DNA of 55,662 bases from an uncultured Bacteroidia bacterium (GTDB taxonomy: Bacteria > Bacteroidota > Bacteroidia > Bacteroidales > F082): contig CADCML010000029.1 of NCBI GenBank assembly GCA_902802535.1, forward strand, positions 1 through 55,662, read 5' to 3'. Below the pieces are notes generated by a model. It was not told where the DNA came from. It saw nothing but the letters and a program-made list of their open reading frames with translations, and made no database searches. A program made the translations under genes and the position numbers. Shown piece by piece: positions 1 through 8,235 of the stretch; the first letter of the stretch is position 1, and every line of letters begins with the position of its first letter.

Positions 1-50
1 TGCTCAAATTCGAGGTGGGCAATTTTGTACATAATTACAAGTTTACTTTA

Positions 51-212
51 ACTACAGATTGTACAGATTTCACTGATTTATTACCGACAGAATTTGGCAA
101 CTTCGTTGCGGATGGATACAGATGGGTTTTCACCGATTGAAATCTGTATTAATCGGGCGCTTGCGCCTTACATTTATTATTGCTCATCTGTTTAATCTGT
201 ATAATCTGTAGT
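51..212. repeat. Long imperfect inverted repeat of the ACAGATT family
   Basis: The arms at about 51-79 and 186-212 are near reverse complements built from the word ACAGATT/AATCTGT. The interior carries further copies of the same word (around 118-155). No reading frame explains it. It fills the gap upstream of the first gene and looks like a dispersed intergenic palindromic element, possibly folding in RNA. No second copy lies in this window, so the family assignment is inference. Confidence 0.55.
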
Positions 213-247
213 TTGCTATTATTTCAGCGGCAAAATTACAAAAAGTG

Positions 248-255
248 TATCTTTG
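248..255 (+). promoter_or_regulatory. Bacteroidota -7 element (TATCTTTG) for the CPBP protease
   Basis: The octamer matches the Bacteroidota TAnnTTTG -7 consensus and ends 17 bases before the ATG at 273. This placement also argues against the longer reading frame that opens at 180. Confidence 0.6.
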
Positions 256-272
256 CAGCAAAATCAAACGTC

Positions 273-1148
273 ATGAAAGAGAATTTGTTTATCGAAAACC
301 TCAAGCAGTCCACAGGGATGCGCTTTTTCTTGTATTTAATCATCTTGTTGATAAGCAGCATAATAGGCATCGCGATAGCCTTCCCACTCATGACTGCCGG
401 CGACATGGGACTGAAAATCGGACAAGGCATCAGTTCCATCATGATGTTCGTGGTGCCGCCCATCGTGTACTATTTCATCACGCGCAAGGAACAACAGATG
501 CAAGCCTTGGGCCTCCGCAGGCCCGATCATCCTTGGTGGCTTATATTAATAGGTGCAGCGGTGATATTCGTATCTGTACCCGTCACCACCACGCTGACCA
601 CATGGAACGAAAGCATGAGCTTGGGTGGGGCTTTATCGCAACTCGAAAAATTGTTGAAAGAATTGGAAGAAACCGCACAAGCCGCTACCGAAAAGATGCT
701 GAATGTCAACACCATCGGTGGGCTGTTACTTAATCTACTCATCATCGCACTGATACCCGCCGTGGGCGAAGAGCTGACCTTCCGTGGCGTATTGCAGCAG
801 TCGCTGACACGAAAAATGAACCCGCATCTCGCCATTTTTCTTTCGGCAGCCATCTTTTCCTTCATCCATTTCCAGTTCTACGGCTTCCTGCCACGCCTGT
901 TCCTCGGCGTTTTGTTGGGCTATATGTTTTACATCACCAACTCACTCTGGGCCAGCATGTTGATGCACTTCCTCAACAACGGCACAGCCGTCGTTCTTTA
1001 TTATCTGAGCAACAAAGGCATCATCGAAGACGCTGAACATTTCGGGGAAACGCAAAATGTGTGGATATTGTTTGCAAGTGCTTTGCTGACATCAGGGCTT
1101 ATCGTGTTCAGTTTGGCAAAGGCGCAACCCAATGTACAAAGGGACTGA
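273..1148 (+). CDS. CPBP family intramembrane glutamic protease
   Basis: A multi-pass membrane protein of about 291 residues of the CPBP (CAAX prenyl protease 2/bacteriocin-processing, Abi) family. The family hallmarks are visible in the second half: EELTFRG (motif 1, EExxxR), FSFIHF (motif 2, FxxxH) and HFLNN (motif 3, HxxxN), each in or beside hydrophobic segments. The N-terminal half has three or four more membrane spans and a charged loop. The frame can be extended to a TTG at 180, but the ATG at 273 follows a -7 promoter directly and gives a normal family N-terminus. It converges on the O-antigen ligase gene with a 15-base gap. Substrate unknown; family roles range from protein processing to self-immunity. 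Confidence 0.85.
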   Translation: MKENLFIENLKQSTGMRFFLYLIILLISSIIGIAIAFPLMTAGDMGLKIGQGISSIMMFVVPPIVYYFITRKEQQMQALGLRRPDHPWWLILIGAAVIFVSVPVTTTLTTWNESMSLGGALSQLEKLLKELEETAQAATEKMLNVNTIGGLLLNLLIIALIPAVGEELTFRGVLQQSLTRKMNPHLAIFLSAAIFSFIHFQFYGFLPRLFLGVLLGYMFYITNSLWASMLMHFLNNGTAVVLYYLSNKGIIEDAEHFGETQNVWILFASALLTSGLIVFSLAKAQPNVQRD

Positions 1149-1163
1149 CAAACTGTTTTTTCC

Positions 1164-2849
1164 TTATAATTGCTGGTATTGTTGGCACAAAGATAGCGGT
1201 TTTTTTGCGAACAGCAGCAAGGATTCAAAAAAGGCGAACAGCGTGGCACCGGCTTGAGTTTCCAAGGTGTCTTCAGGAAACATCGAGAGCAGCATGATGC
1301 AGAGGAACACCATATACAAATAAGTGTGGTTCCGTTTCGAGGAGCACCAAGGATAAAACAGGACGAACAGGAAAAACGCTAAACCCACCAAACCGAAGGC
1401 CACCGCAATAGCAAGATACTGATTATGAGCACGGAAACGAAACTCCTCATGCAGTGGGGAATGGATTTCGTCGTATGTTTGGGCAAAGGCCTGCGGCACA
1501 TCGCCCGTACCCACCCCAAACCAAGGATGTTGTCTGATAATATGGAACGAAGCCCGCGTGAACTCAATCCGTTGCGAGAGCGAGCCACCATTGGGATTAT
1601 TGAAACGTCGGTAAAGGTTGTATTCAAACAAGGTCGACGAAAGGCGGGCGTGCAGGCCGGGATGTTTCCAGTTGTTGTAGTTGGCCACTCCCTGTTCGAT
1701 GTTGCGGATATCCTCGTCGGTGAGGGCCATCACGCCTTGGGCATCCTTGCGCAAGTCCTTGGAAGTCAGATAGCGGGACAGCGTTGCCTCCAAGTTTTCG
1801 CCGTTAGTGGTCGTGCCGTCAAAAGGCAGATTGCTGCGCTCAGACCAAGCCTCTTGCAACTCCGAGCGGCAATAATACAAGCCCACAAACTTCCCGTCCT
1901 CAACGGGATTGTAAATCGTGTCGTGCCAATAAACGTTGCCCAGCGCCGTCTTCTTTTCCAAGGTGCTAAAATCCACGGGCTCCACTTTCAACAAAGGTTT
2001 CACAAAATGCACGACGGCCACGATGCCGAAGACGAGAACCGACAAAGCAACAGCCCCAACTGCGGTATGCCATGCCCTACTCTTTTTCCATTGCAGGAAG
2101 GCATAAACGGCCGTAACGACGACGACAGCCGCCAAAATCACATAGCCCGACAACGACTCGAAAATGAAAATTTGATAGGCGAACCAAAGCAAAAGAAACC
2201 ACTGAAGGAACCGGTCAACGGCCACTTTTATGCCGAATCGGGACGGGCCCTTGTCAGGCTCAGGAGCCTGCTTTTTCAGGGTCGTTGAGCGTGTCGAAAC
2301 GCCCTTTTTAACAAGATACCACCCGATAATGGCCATGCTGAACACGATATTCAGGCAAAAGCGGATATGACTGATAAAACGGGAAATCTCACGGACATCC
2401 TCGTAGTCGTGCTTCAAGTAAGTCGAAAAGCTGAATAGCGTGGCAATGAAAACCGACAACACATAAATGAGCAGAACGAAGTTGAAACGCTTGCGATCGA
2501 GCGGCTCCATGCTGGACAGAACGAAAGGCATGACCAAAATGGGCAACTTGACGCGGAGGTCTTTTGTTGCGTATTGGAAATCGGAGGTCCAGAATAGGCC
2601 GATGACGTGCATAAGGTAGAAGGCGACCAACAACACAGCGGCCTTGTTGTGCCAGAAGCGGGAGAGCTTGGTTTTCATCCCCCGCCCCTTAAAAGGGGGA
2701 AGAGATGCGTCCACAAGCCAGACGAGAACGAGCCAAAACTGCGACATGCCCATGAGGAAAGGCGACAGTGTGAGTCCCACGGCCACCATCAGCAAGCCCA
2801 AGAGATAGGCCTGGTTCAGGTAGGATCGTATGGAAGCCTGAGCCGTCAT
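1164..2849 (-). CDS. O-antigen ligase family (Wzy_C) membrane protein with repeat-derived inserts
   Basis: A protein of about 561 residues with many hydrophobic spans. A large periplasmic loop lies in the second half, followed by the motif QHPWFGVGTGD, typical of the Wzy_C/O-antigen ligase superfamily, which joins or polymerises polysaccharide on undecaprenyl carriers at the periplasmic face of the inner membrane. The ATG at 2849 overlaps the TGA of the upstream S41 protease gene (TGATG), so the two are translationally coupled; a GTG three bases earlier is also possible. Two short palindromic repeats sit in frame: a CCCCTTTTAAGGGG-type one near residues 49-58 and a CTTCGACAGGCTCAGG-type one near residues 184-202. 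Both fall in loops between membrane segments. Whether it acts as ligase (WaaL) or polymerase (Wzy) cannot be told. Confidence 0.8.
   Translation of the reverse strand: MTAQASIRSYLNQAYLLGLLMVAVGLTLSPFLMGMSQFWLVLVWLVDASLPPFKGRGMKTKLSRFWHNKAAVLLVAFYLMHVIGLFWTSDFQYATKDLRVKLPILVMPFVLSSMEPLDRKRFNFVLLIYVLSVFIATLFSFSTYLKHDYEDVREISRFISHIRFCLNIVFSMAIIGWYLVKKGVSTRSTTLKKQAPEPDKGPSRFGIKVAVDRFLQWFLLLWFAYQIFIFESLSGYVILAAVVVVTAVYAFLQWKKSRAWHTAVGAVALSVLVFGIVAVVHFVKPLLKVEPVDFSTLEKKTALGNVYWHDTIYNPVEDGKFVGLYYCRSELQEAWSERSNLPFDGTTTNGENLEATLSRYLTSKDLRKDAQGVMALTDEDIRNIEQGVANYNNWKHPGLHARLSSTLFEYNLYRRFNNPNGGSLSQRIEFTRASFHIIRQHPWFGVGTGDVPQAFAQTYDEIHSPLHEEFRFRAHNQYLAIAVAFGLVGLAFFLFVLFYPWCSSKRNHTYLYMVFLCIMLLSMFPEDTLETQAGATLFAFFESLLLFAKKPLSLCQQYQQL
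2245..2300. repeat. In-frame CTTCGACAGGCTCAGG-type palindromic repeat inside the O-antigen ligase gene
   Basis: Two inverted half-elements: one around 2245-2266 with TTGTCAGGCTCAGG, one around 2279-2300 with GTTGAGCGTGTCGAAACG. Their cores match the copies at 15345, 15635, 17930 and 37787. The frame stays open and yields a polar loop of about 19 residues. Confidence 0.7.
2678..2703. repeat. In-frame CCCCTTTTAAGGGG-type repeat inside the O-antigen ligase gene
   Basis: A short palindrome (CCCCTTAAAAGGGG core) that reads in frame as PPFKGRG between two hydrophobic segments. A related word occurs between genes at 16399-16470. Confidence 0.55.
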
Positions 2850-4495
2850 CACTTGCCGCTCAAGATGCTATGGTATTCGTCCTTGCCGTTGGTGTTGAGC
2901 AGGATTTCAAAGGCGCGTTTCAGGTCGGGGTCATCCTTCAGCGAGGCAATGATGCGACCTTTCTGGAAATAATAACGACCCACAATCTCTGAACGCAACA
3001 GCTCCTCGATGTCCTTGCGATTGCTAAGCAGGTCATTGTCCTTCTCGGCGGCAAGGTTTTTCTCCAATTGGTCGATTTGGGGCTGAATCTTGTCGAGATA
3101 GCCCTCGTCCTTAGCAGTTTTTTTCAGCTTCTCGATGGCCTTTTCGCTCTCGGTGGTGTAGCTGAACTTCTTGTCTTTCACGAACTTCATGAAGTCCTGA
3201 TACGTAGCCTCGTCAATCTGGAAACGGTCGGCGGAGTCGATGCTCTTGTGCTCACTGTAGAACTTGTTGGCATAGTCGAAGATGTAGTTTTTGGCGTAAA
3301 GATAGGCCGTCACTGTGGCATAGGGGTCGCGGTCGACCTTCACGTCAGGCGTGATGCCGTGACCTTCATAAACGGTGCGTCCGCCCATGGTCTTGAAAGC
3401 CTTGCCGAGGGTATCGGTGGTTTTTTGCGTCGTGTCCTTCTTGTGCGAGTAGTCGATTTCCTGGATGCAACGGCCGCTTGGTATGTAGTAATGCGCCACC
3501 GTGACCTTCATCTGGGTATTGTAGCTCAACGGCAAAATATTCTGCACCAAGCCCTTACCAAACGTACGTTGCCCGATGATGACACCGCGGTCATAGTCCT
3601 GAATGGCTCCCGCCACAATCTCACTGGCTGAAGCACTGCTGCCGTCGACAAGAATAGCCAAAGGAATTTCAAGGTCGACAGGGTCGTTGGTGGTGGGATG
3701 CATACTGTTGGCATTGGCTGCCTTGCCTTTCATCGAAACGACAGGTTTGGCCTTGGGAATGAACAGGTTGACGATGTCAACGGCCTCGTTCATCAAGCCG
3801 CCGCCATTGCCGCGCAGGTCGAGGACAAAACCCTTCAACTGACGGTCTTTGCGCATCTCCATGAACTTCTCCTTCAGCTCCTTGCCTGCGTCGCGGGTGA
3901 AACCACTCAACGAGAGGTAGGCCACACCATTGTCGAACACCTTATAATAAGGAATGTTGTCGATTTTTACCTTCTCGCGCTTCAGTTTGATTTCCAATGG
4001 CTTATCCTGACCATAACGTTTAAGCTTCAGCGTCACCTCTGTGCCAGGCTGACCCTTCAGCAGGTTGCTGACCTCTTGGGTGTTTTTCTTCTTGCAGTCG
4101 ACGCCGTTCACTTCAAGGATGGCATCGCCGGCGATGAGTCCGGCCTTGTGGGCGGGCCAACCTTCGTAAGGCTCGGAGATGCGGGTGAACTCGCCATCAT
4201 ATTGGATGAGTGCGCCGATGCCGCCGTATTCGCCCGTGGTCATGAATTTGGCGTTCTCGATGTCAGACTCGGGAATGAAGACCGTGTAGGGGTCGAGGCC
4301 GTCGAGCATGGCCTTGATGGCCGTTTCGTTGAGCTCGCCCGGGTTGATTTCGTCGACATAGTTGAGGTTCAACTCGCGCAAAAGGCTGTTGTAGATGTCG
4401 AGGCTCTTAGCGATTTCGAAGTTGTTCTGCTTCTCTTGGGCTATGAGGCTCATGGAGAGGAGCAGGGTGAGGATTAGGGTGGTTATGTTTTTCAT
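2849..4495 (-). CDS. S41 family C-terminal processing protease (Prc/CtpA-like)
   Basis: A 548-residue periplasmic serine protease. Order of parts: signal peptide of about 19 residues ending SLIAQ; a helical segment; a PDZ domain (about 90-165, with GGIGALI and AGLIAGDAILEVNG) that binds the C-termini of substrates; the S41 core with LRGNGGG; then the catalytic Ser in DGSSASASEI and the Lys in TFGKGLVQ; and a long charged C-terminal extension. Members degrade or trim periplasmic and lipoprotein substrates. Length and layout are normal for the Bacteroidota version. It follows yidD in the operon after a leader holding two copies of a hairpin repeat and overlaps the O-antigen ligase start. Confidence 0.9.
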   Translation of the reverse strand: MKNITTLILTLLLSMSLIAQEKQNNFEIAKSLDIYNSLLRELNLNYVDEINPGELNETAIKAMLDGLDPYTVFIPESDIENAKFMTTGEYGGIGALIQYDGEFTRISEPYEGWPAHKAGLIAGDAILEVNGVDCKKKNTQEVSNLLKGQPGTEVTLKLKRYGQDKPLEIKLKREKVKIDNIPYYKVFDNGVAYLSLSGFTRDAGKELKEKFMEMRKDRQLKGFVLDLRGNGGGLMNEAVDIVNLFIPKAKPVVSMKGKAANANSMHPTTNDPVDLEIPLAILVDGSSASASEIVAGAIQDYDRGVIIGQRTFGKGLVQNILPLSYNTQMKVTVAHYYIPSGRCIQEIDYSHKKDTTQKTTDTLGKAFKTMGGRTVYEGHGITPDVKVDRDPYATVTAYLYAKNYIFDYANKFYSEHKSIDSADRFQIDEATYQDFMKFVKDKKFSYTTESEKAIEKLKKTAKDEGYLDKIQPQIDQLEKNLAAEKDNDLLSNRKDIEELLRSEIVGRYYFQKGRIIASLKDDPDLKRAFEILLNTNGKDEYHSILSGK

Positions 4496-4524
4496 CTTTT
4501 GTATGTTGTTTGTTCGTGTCTGTT

Positions 4525-4606
4525 TGCGCAGGGACTTACGTCGTCTGCTGCCTGTATGCGCAGGGACTTACGTCGCCTGCTTACTGATGTGCCGTCCCTA
4601 CGGGAC
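4525..4606 (-). repeat. Tandem GNRA-hairpin leader repeat upstream of the S41 protease gene
   Basis: Read on the minus strand, there are about 1.7 copies of the unit also found three times at 10792-10938: GCAGG, C, GAC, GTAA, GTC, CCTGC followed by a CATACAGGCA-like spacer. They are preceded by GTCCCGTAGGGAC, itself a small hairpin that touches the yidD stop codon. As RNA each unit can fold into a stem capped by the GNRA tetraloop GUAA. Orientation relative to the downstream gene is the same as at the second locus. Confidence 0.75.
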
Positions 4607-4828
4607 TGGGTCATACCCGCTGCCGCCCCAAGGGTTGCATGAGAGGATGCGCTTAAAGGTGAGCCAGCCGCCCTTGAAGAATCCGTACTTCCCGATGGCC
4701 TCGATGCCGTAGTTGGAGCATGTCGGAACATAGCGGCAATTCTTTCCCAACCAGGGAGACAACGTCACCTGATAGAGCCGAATCAAGAGAATCAGGAACT
4801 TAGCGGGCAGTTGTGCTATGCTTCTCAT
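4598..4828 (-). CDS. Membrane protein insertion efficiency factor YidD
   Basis: A 76-residue protein of the YidD family, which assists YidC-dependent insertion at the inner membrane. The signature is clear: a hydrophobic helix with [14 protein letters not shown], then [15 protein letters not shown], then the C-terminal [14 protein letters not shown]. The ATG at 4828 gives the usual family length and lies inside the end of rnpA, overlapping it by 29 bases. That rnpA-yidD overlap is common across bacteria. The longer upstream frame is only the rnpA shadow. Confidence 0.92.
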   Translation of the reverse strand: MRSIAQLPAKFLILLIRLYQVTLSPWLGKNCRYVPTCSNYGIEAIGKYGFFKGGWLTFKRILSCNPWGGSGYDPVP

Positions 4829-5222
4829 GGTTAGAACTATACCTTTTGACAATCTCTTTGACGGCTTTCTGGGTCTTCGTGAACACCTCTTCGTAGCTGT
4901 GGATGACCGTAGCCGTATATACCAACGCCACATCCACGGAAATATTATCCTTTTGGCAGATTTCGTAAAGCGGGGCCTTGTTTTTGCGCCAAGCCTCACG
5001 CATCAGGCGTTTCACACGGTTACGCTTGAAGGCGTGATGGAAGCGTTTTTTGGAGACAGAAACCAGCAAGCGGCACGTGACGGGACGGCTTTCGTCGCGA
5101 CGAAACAGATAGATGACCCGATAAGGATACACGCTGAAGCCTTGGCCCTCGTCGAAAAGCACCTGAATGTCGTTTTCCTTACAGATCCGCTCATATTTCG
5201 GGAATCCCTCCTTGGCCATCAT
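4800..5222 (-). CDS. Ribonuclease P protein component
   Basis: A 140-residue RNase P protein, which binds the RNase P RNA and helps it cleave tRNA 5' leaders. The family RNR motif is plain in [19 protein letters not shown], and the N-terminal part has the usual basic strand pattern. A pair of ATGs opens the frame (MMAKEG); either may start. It sits 28 bases after hemD and overlaps yidD, the standard Bacteroidota order. Confidence 0.93.
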   Translation of the reverse strand: MMAKEGFPKYERICKENDIQVLFDEGQGFSVYPYRVIYLFRRDESRPVTCRLLVSVSKKRFHHAFKRNRVKRLMREAWRKNKAPLYEICQKDNISVDVALVYTATVIHSYEEVFTKTQKAVKEIVKRYSSNHEKHSTTAR

Positions 5223-5250
5223 GGGAAAAAAGCTTTGGATGTCGGGAGGC

Positions 5251-6015
5251 TCACTTCTTCTTGCTCTTCTTCTGCTCGGCAGCCAAATATTCCTCCATGG
5301 CCATGGTCATCGAAGGTGCCGTTTGGGTGGGCGCATGGAAACTGAGCTCAAAGCCGGCTTCAACGATGGCTTGGCAAGTAGCCTCGCCGAAACCGCCGAT
5401 GGCAACTTCTTTCTGCTCGAAATCAGGGAAGTTCACTTTAAGGGAGTGAATACCAGCGGGGCTGAAGAAACACAGCATGTCGAACTCGTTGATTTTCACC
5501 TTATCCTTCAGGTCGGCAGGCACCGTGCGGAACATCACAGCCTTAGTGAAGTTGAGCTTGGCGGCGGTCAACAGGTCGATGGTCGAGTCGGAACTGATGT
5601 CGGAGCAGACATAGAGGTATTTTTCGTCCTTGTGCTTCTTCATGATGTCGATAAGGTCGGTCAGTGTTTGGTTGCCGTAAAACACCTTGCGCTTGCGGTA
5701 TTGCACATAGCGTTGCAGGTAGAAGGCCGTCGACTCGTTGATGCAGAAGTATTTCAGCGTTTCGGGAACGGTGTAGCGCATTTCCTTGGCCACGCGGAAG
5801 AAATGGTCGATGGCATTGCGGCTGGTGAGGATAATGGCAGTGTATTCGGGAAGCTTGATGTGCTCTTGACGCAGCTCACTGGCCGTAACATCGTCAAGCT
5901 TGATGAATTTCTCGAATGTGAATTCGACTCCGTACTTCTTTTTCATGTCCGCAAAAGGTGTCTTCGAAATGTCGGCTGGCTTGGGCTGCGACACCAAAAC
6001 TGACTTTATCTTCAT
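5251..6015 (-). CDS. Uroporphyrinogen-III synthase family protein (HemD-like)
   Basis: A 254-residue soluble protein with the two-lobed HemD layout: N-terminal KSVLVSQPKP and LPEYTAIILTSRNAIDHFF, the second lobe with YLYVCSDIS, then FDMLCFFSPAGIHSL and a Gly-rich AIGGFGEATCQAIVEAG near the end. HemD closes the linear tetrapyrrole hydroxymethylbilane into uroporphyrinogen III. Sequence identity within the family is low, and no other haem gene is present here, so activity rests on fold-level similarity and the conserved place between DUF4271 and rnpA. The C-terminus is Lys-rich. Confidence 0.8.
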   Translation of the reverse strand: MKIKSVLVSQPKPADISKTPFADMKKKYGVEFTFEKFIKLDDVTASELRQEHIKLPEYTAIILTSRNAIDHFFRVAKEMRYTVPETLKYFCINESTAFYLQRYVQYRKRKVFYGNQTLTDLIDIMKKHKDEKYLYVCSDISSDSTIDLLTAAKLNFTKAVMFRTVPADLKDKVKINEFDMLCFFSPAGIHSLKVNFPDFEQKEVAIGGFGEATCQAIVEAGFELSFHAPTQTAPSMTMAMEEYLAAEQKKSKKK

Positions 6016-6081
6016 CTTTTTCTTCTCTTTTAAGAACGTCTAAATACTCTCTTTTTTCCTGCATCCAAACAACTCAACGCG

Positions 6082-6906
6082 CTAAAACACAGCTCCTTGA
6101 TTAAAGTATCGCCAACCTGCGGTCACGAGGGTTGCAATGGGTGCGATTTCGAGGGCGCAAAAATACAAAAAAATATAAAACGTGGATATTTTTGTTGAAA
6201 CTCTCGTCTCAACGACTCCCAAAACAAGTCTGAACAGAGCCGAAACGCCCAGTATGGCAAAGCCTAACCACACGAAATATCTTGTCGGATTGTATAGCAG
6301 CAGCAACACGATGGGCACCATGACAAAAAGCGTGAAAATGGAAATGGAAAACTGGACAGTCATCTGCCGGTCGATGGTGTCGCGGGCATCGAAAAGCCAA
6401 TTGACGAAATGTAGCATCATATAGCGGAGCAGCACCCAACCCGTCACTCCGGCGCAAAGGGTCCAAAACATCGGTCTGCCGTTGTAGGTCTGCATATCGT
6501 GAGAGAGCACCACGCAGCTTTTTTGGACGAAAAGCGCCATGAGCAGAATGTAACCCAAGGTGAACGAAGCACAAAGGAAACTGCGCACGGGATTCCACTC
6601 GCGCAAGAGTTGATTGGTGTGCGCCACGCCATTAGGCACTGAAAGCACCTGCCTGAACTGGCGCGGATAGAGCTGTTTGTTGATGACGATGAGCAACAGC
6701 ATCAGTCCCAACAAGGCCAAATTCCAGCCTTGCAGGATTTCGTAGCTCATGCGCGGCAAAGGCGTCAACGTTCCACGGAAACCCGAAGTGATAAAACTCG
6801 GCACCACGCTGTCGCAGGCCATGGAATCGGCAACCTGCACTGTGTCAATGGGTTGAACCGTATCCACGAAGGGATTCCTATAAAATATATCGGAATACTG
6901 CGGCAT
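6082..6906 (-). CDS. DUF4271 multi-pass membrane protein
   Basis: A 274-residue protein with a polar N-terminal stretch of about 60 residues followed by six hydrophobic segments. The family is nearly confined to Bacteroidota and has no established function; it is recognised here from its length, topology and its position directly upstream of hemD-rnpA. It is the first gene of the minus-strand operon; a TATTTTTG -7 element lies about 20 bases upstream of its ATG. Confidence 0.75.
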   Translation of the reverse strand: MPQYSDIFYRNPFVDTVQPIDTVQVADSMACDSVVPSFITSGFRGTLTPLPRMSYEILQGWNLALLGLMLLLIVINKQLYPRQFRQVLSVPNGVAHTNQLLREWNPVRSFLCASFTLGYILLMALFVQKSCVVLSHDMQTYNGRPMFWTLCAGVTGWVLLRYMMLHFVNWLFDARDTIDRQMTVQFSISIFTLFVMVPIVLLLLYNPTRYFVWLGFAILGVSALFRLVLGVVETRVSTKISTFYIFLYFCALEIAPIATLVTAGWRYFNQGAVF

Positions 6907-6926
6907 GAGGGGCGTTTTTTGCGCTG

Positions 6927-6934
6927 CAAAAATA
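6927..6934 (-). promoter_or_regulatory. -7 element (TATTTTTG) for the DUF4271-hemD-rnpA-yidD-S41 operon
   Basis: Matches TAnnTTTG on the minus strand, 20 bases before the ATG at 6906. A TTTG about 22 bases further upstream could serve as the -33 box. It is back to back with the pta promoter. Confidence 0.6.
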
Positions 6935-6967
6935 ATGGATTATTTGCAAACCGAGGCAAAAACTTAC

Positions 6968-6975
6968 TAACTTTG
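6968..6975 (+). promoter_or_regulatory. -7 element (TAACTTTG) for pta
   Basis: Matches TAnnTTTG and implies an untranslated leader of roughly 90 bases before the pta ATG at 7070. This rules out the longer frame that starts at 6989 as the likely protein. Confidence 0.6.
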
Positions 6976-7069
6976 CAACCGAAAATAAATGGGCGGACAC
7001 GTTGGTCTGTCTCTACGATTTAGATTTCAACAATTAAACAATAATCAATCAACACTTAAACATCAGAAA

Positions 7070-8080
7070 ATGGACTTAATGCAAGAAATCATTGCCAATG
7101 CCCAAGCCAACAAGCAGCGCATTGTGCTCCCCGAGGGCGACGAGCCCCGCACCCTGAAAGCCGCCGACCGTCTTTTGGCTGACGGTGTCGCCGACATCAT
7201 CCTCATCGGTCCCGCCGAGAAAATCAAGGAGATGACCGCCGAATTTGGCCTCAAGAACATCGACAAGGCCCGCATCATCGACCCGAAAAACAACCCCGAC
7301 AAGAAGAAATATGCCGACCTGCTTTACGACCTCCGCAAAGCCAAAGGCATGACACCCGAACAAGCCGACGACCTGGCCCAGAACTTCATGTATCTCGGCA
7401 TCCTGATGGTCAAGGCAGGTGAGGCCGACGGTCTCGTCAGCGGTGCCCGCAGCACCACGGGCGACATGCTCCGTCCCGCTTTGCAAATCATCAAGACCGT
7501 GCCCGGCGTGACCTGCGTCAGCGGCGCCTTCACGATGTTCCTTCCCGAAGGTTGTCCTTACGGCACCAACGGCCGCATGGTCTTCGCCGACTGCGCCGTC
7601 ACGCCTATGCCGACCGCCGAGCAATTGGCCGAAATCGCCATCTGCACTGCCGACACAGCCAAGGCTATCGCCAAGATTGACCCCATCACCGCCATTTTGA
7701 GCTTTTCCACCAAGGGCAGCGCCAAACACGAGGTGGTCGACAAGGTCATCGAGGCCACACGCATCGCCAAGGAACGTCGTCCCGACCTCGTCCTCGACGG
7801 TGAGCTGCAAGCCGATGCCGCCATCGTGCCGTCCGTCGGTTCGAGCAAAGCCCCAGGCAGCCCTGTCGCTGGCAAGGCCAACACACTGGTGTTCCCCTGC
7901 CTCGAAGTGGGTAACATCGCTTACAAACTCGTGCAACGCCTCGCCGGCGCCGAAGCCGTCGGCCCCGTGCTGCAAGGTCTCGCCAAGCCTTGCAACGACC
8001 TCAGCCGTGGATGTTCTATCGATGACGTTTACAAATTGGTAGCCATCACCTGCAATCAGGCCATTGCGCAGAAGAAATAA
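7070..8080 (+). CDS. Phosphate acetyltransferase
   Basis: A 336-residue Pta of the short class without the N-terminal regulatory domain. It interconverts acetyl-CoA plus phosphate and acetyl phosphate plus CoA. Family landmarks are RIVLPEGDEPRTLKAADRL at the start, GEADGLVSGA, TKGSAKH and DAAIVPSVGSSKAPGS near the end, all in the usual order. The ATG at 7070 is chosen because it matches family N-termini; one at 7079 is the alternative. Acetate kinase follows, so the pair forms the acetate/ATP branch of fermentation. Confidence 0.96.
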   Translation: MDLMQEIIANAQANKQRIVLPEGDEPRTLKAADRLLADGVADIILIGPAEKIKEMTAEFGLKNIDKARIIDPKNNPDKKKYADLLYDLRKAKGMTPEQADDLAQNFMYLGILMVKAGEADGLVSGARSTTGDMLRPALQIIKTVPGVTCVSGAFTMFLPEGCPYGTNGRMVFADCAVTPMPTAEQLAEIAICTADTAKAIAKIDPITAILSFSTKGSAKHEVVDKVIEATRIAKERRPDLVLDGELQADAAIVPSVGSSKAPGSPVAGKANTLVFPCLEVGNIAYKLVQRLAGAEAVGPVLQGLAKPCNDLSRGCSIDDVYKLVAITCNQAIAQKK

Positions 8081-8179
8081 CTATGGCTTATGGCACATGG
8101 CCTATGGCTTGCCCCATAAGGCTTGAGAGCTTCAACTTCTCATGGGGCAAGCCATAGGCCATGGGCTATTGGCCATAGT
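8081..8179. repeat. Large inverted repeat (TATGGCCTATGGC family) between pta and ackA
   Basis: Arms of about 38 bases at 8081-8118 and 8141-8179 are nearly perfect reverse complements, built from ATGGCCTATGGC and ending in GCCCCAT next to the loop. It begins at the first base after the pta stop codon. A second copy is at 48054-48152. It may act as an mRNA-stabilising or attenuating hairpin between the two acetate genes. Confidence 0.8.
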
Positions 8180-8235
8180 CAAACCAGTTAAAACACGAAA
8201 GTAAAATTTGAAACAAAAATAAAACCTGAAATACG

